From an uncultured Burkholderiales bacterium (GTDB lineage: Bacteria > Pseudomonadota > Gammaproteobacteria > Burkholderiales > Thiobacillaceae), in the NCBI GenBank assembly GCA_937925755.1, contig CALAMX010000027.1, positions 1 to 6,476 on the forward strand: 6,476 bases of DNA. The letters are read 5' to 3'. Positions 5,668-6,476 of the stretch are shown piece after piece (the first letter of the stretch is position 1; every line of letters begins with the position of its first letter). The position numbers and the translations under genes were made by a program. Under the pieces are notes generated by a model. The model saw only the letters and a list, made by a program, of their open reading frames with translations, ran no database searches and was not told the DNA's origin.

Positions 5668-5700
5668 TCTCACAGGTTGTTCGCCGGGCGCCCCAAGCGT

Positions 5701-5725
5701 GATCATGCCCCCACAAGGGGCGATC
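5701..5725 (+). repeat. Hairpin in the cbbL leader
   Basis: GATC (5701-5704) and GCCCC (5707-5711) pair with GGGGC (5717-5721) and GATC (5722-5725), leaving an AT bulge and the loop CACAA. A smaller GGGC-AAGT-GCCC hairpin follows at 5747-5758. Neither is followed by a T-run and neither covers the ribosome binding site at 5786-5791. They may shape the long leader, but no known riboswitch class is recognised. Confidence 0.4.
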
Positions 5726-5798
5726 TCGGTGTTGCATGCGAGTCGGGGGCAAGTGCCCGTCGAGGGGTTTAACCACAATCCTCATGAGGAGTGAACAC

Positions 5799-6476
5799 AT
5801 GGCAGTGAAAACCTACAGCGCTGGCGTGAAGGAGTATCGCCAGACCTACTGGATGCCCGACTACCAGCCGCTGGATACCGACATCCTGGCGTGCTTCAAG
5901 ATCACGCCACAGCCGGGTGTGGACCGTGAGGAGGCCGCTGCGGCCGTGGCGGCCGAGTCGTCCACCGGCACTTGGACCACGGTGTGGACCGACCTGCTGA
6001 CCGACCTCGACTACTACAAGGGTCGCGCCTACAAGATCGAGGACGTGCCCGGCGATGACACCTGCTTCTACGCCTTCATCGCCTATCCCATCGACCTGTT
6101 CGAGGAAGGTTCGGTGGTCAACGTGTTCACCTCCCTGGTCGGCAACGTGTTCGGCTTCAAGGCCATCCGGGCACTACGCCTGGAGGATGTCCGCTTCCCC
6201 ATCGCCTATGTCAAGACCTGCGGCGGTCCGCCGCACGGCATCCAGGTCGAGCGCGACAAGCTGAACAAGTATGGCCGTCCGCTTTTGGGCTGCACCATCA
6301 AGCCCAAGCTGGGGCTGTCGGCCAAGAACTACGGGCGGGCGGTCTACGAGTGCCTGCGTGGGGGGCTCGACTTCACCAAGGACGATGAGAACGTCAACAG
6401 CCAGCCCTTCATGCGCTGGCGTGAGCGCTTCGACTTCGTCATGGAGGCCGTCCTCAAGGCCGAGGCCGAGACCGGG
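5799..6476 (+). CDS. cbbL: Form IA RuBisCO large subunit, 3' end outside window
   Basis: The reading frame opens with ATG at 5799 behind GAGGAG (5786-5791, 7-nt spacer) and stays open for 226 codons to the window edge, about half of the usual ~473 residues. The N-terminus MAVKTYSAGVKEYRQTYWMP and the whole sequence are typical of proteobacterial form IA. Visible active-site residues are E53 with T58 and W59 (AESSTGTW), N116 (LVGNVFGF), K168 and K170 (GCTIKPKLGLS), and the carbamylation site K194 with D196 and E197 (FTKDDEN). These match E60, T65, W66, N123, K175, K177, K201, D203 and E204 of the plant enzyme. Loop 6 and the C-terminal part are not in the window. It fixes CO2 as an L8S8 enzyme and needs cbbS, expected just downstream. 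Whether it is the cytoplasmic (CbbQ-linked) or carboxysomal subtype is undecided; RFDFVMEAV near 210-218 seems closer to the cytoplasmic type from memory. Confidence 0.98.
   Translation, partial: MAVKTYSAGVKEYRQTYWMPDYQPLDTDILACFKITPQPGVDREEAAAAVAAESSTGTWTTVWTDLLTDLDYYKGRAYKIEDVPGDDTCFYAFIAYPIDLFEEGSVVNVFTSLVGNVFGFKAIRALRLEDVRFPIAYVKTCGGPPHGIQVERDKLNKYGRPLLGCTIKPKLGLSAKNYGRAVYECLRGGLDFTKDDENVNSQPFMRWRERFDFVMEAVLKAEAETG

Noticed and set aside
5618..5800. Sixty-codon minus-strand frame in the cbbL leader
   Set aside because: It is antisense to the leader and promoter, with no ribosome binding site or recognisable domain; the dyads and operator explain this stretch better.

Overview
The window looks like part of the CO2-fixation region of a GC-rich, chemolithoautotrophic proteobacterium, probably a sulfur oxidiser of the Thiobacillus / Acidithiobacillus / Halothiobacillus kind (inference). 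It carries genes for two RuBisCO types side by side: a complete form II enzyme (cbbM) and the first 226 codons of a form IA large subunit (cbbL). Each has its own LysR-type regulator of the CbbR group. The genus cannot be fixed from the sequence alone.

Layout. Positions 1-95 are one end of a repeat element whose other end lies outside the window. Positions 236-1486 (minus strand) encode an RsmB/NOP-type RNA cytosine methyltransferase. Its start overlaps by 23 bp the end of the first cbbR (1464-2378, minus). A 132-bp divergent regulatory region then leads to cbbM (2511-3890, plus), which ends in a clear intrinsic terminator (3911-3935). The second cbbR (3989-4882, minus) converges on cbbM and points away from cbbL (5799 to the window edge, plus).

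The unusual part is the 916-bp gap between the second cbbR and cbbL. It holds two abutting, non-coding, MITE-like elements with terminal inverted repeats. The first (5008-5346) has perfect 16-bp ends and a CTAG target duplication of the IS5-family YTAR type. Inside it are about three repeats of a 70-73-bp unit, each with two hairpins whose stems differ in sequence but stay complementary. The second (5351-5571) has imperfect 17-bp ends. Without them the cbbR-cbbL spacer would be about 348 bp, so the insertions have moved the regulator gene away from the promoter it presumably controls. The end found at 1-95 is a near-identical inverted copy of the first element's left end, so the two copies bracket the whole methyltransferase-cbbR-cbbM-cbbR block.

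How the genes work together (family knowledge plus inference). CbbR proteins sense metabolic state and activate divergent cbb operons. Form II RuBisCO has poor CO2/O2 discrimination and suits high CO2 or low O2. Form I suits lower CO2 or aerobic growth. Two regulators next to two enzymes, with different palindromic sequences upstream of each enzyme gene, suggest separately controlled RuBisCOs. The promoter regions show palindromes suited to LysR binding: ATAAGC/GCTTAT half-sites before cbbM and CTATAG-containing half-sites before cbbL.
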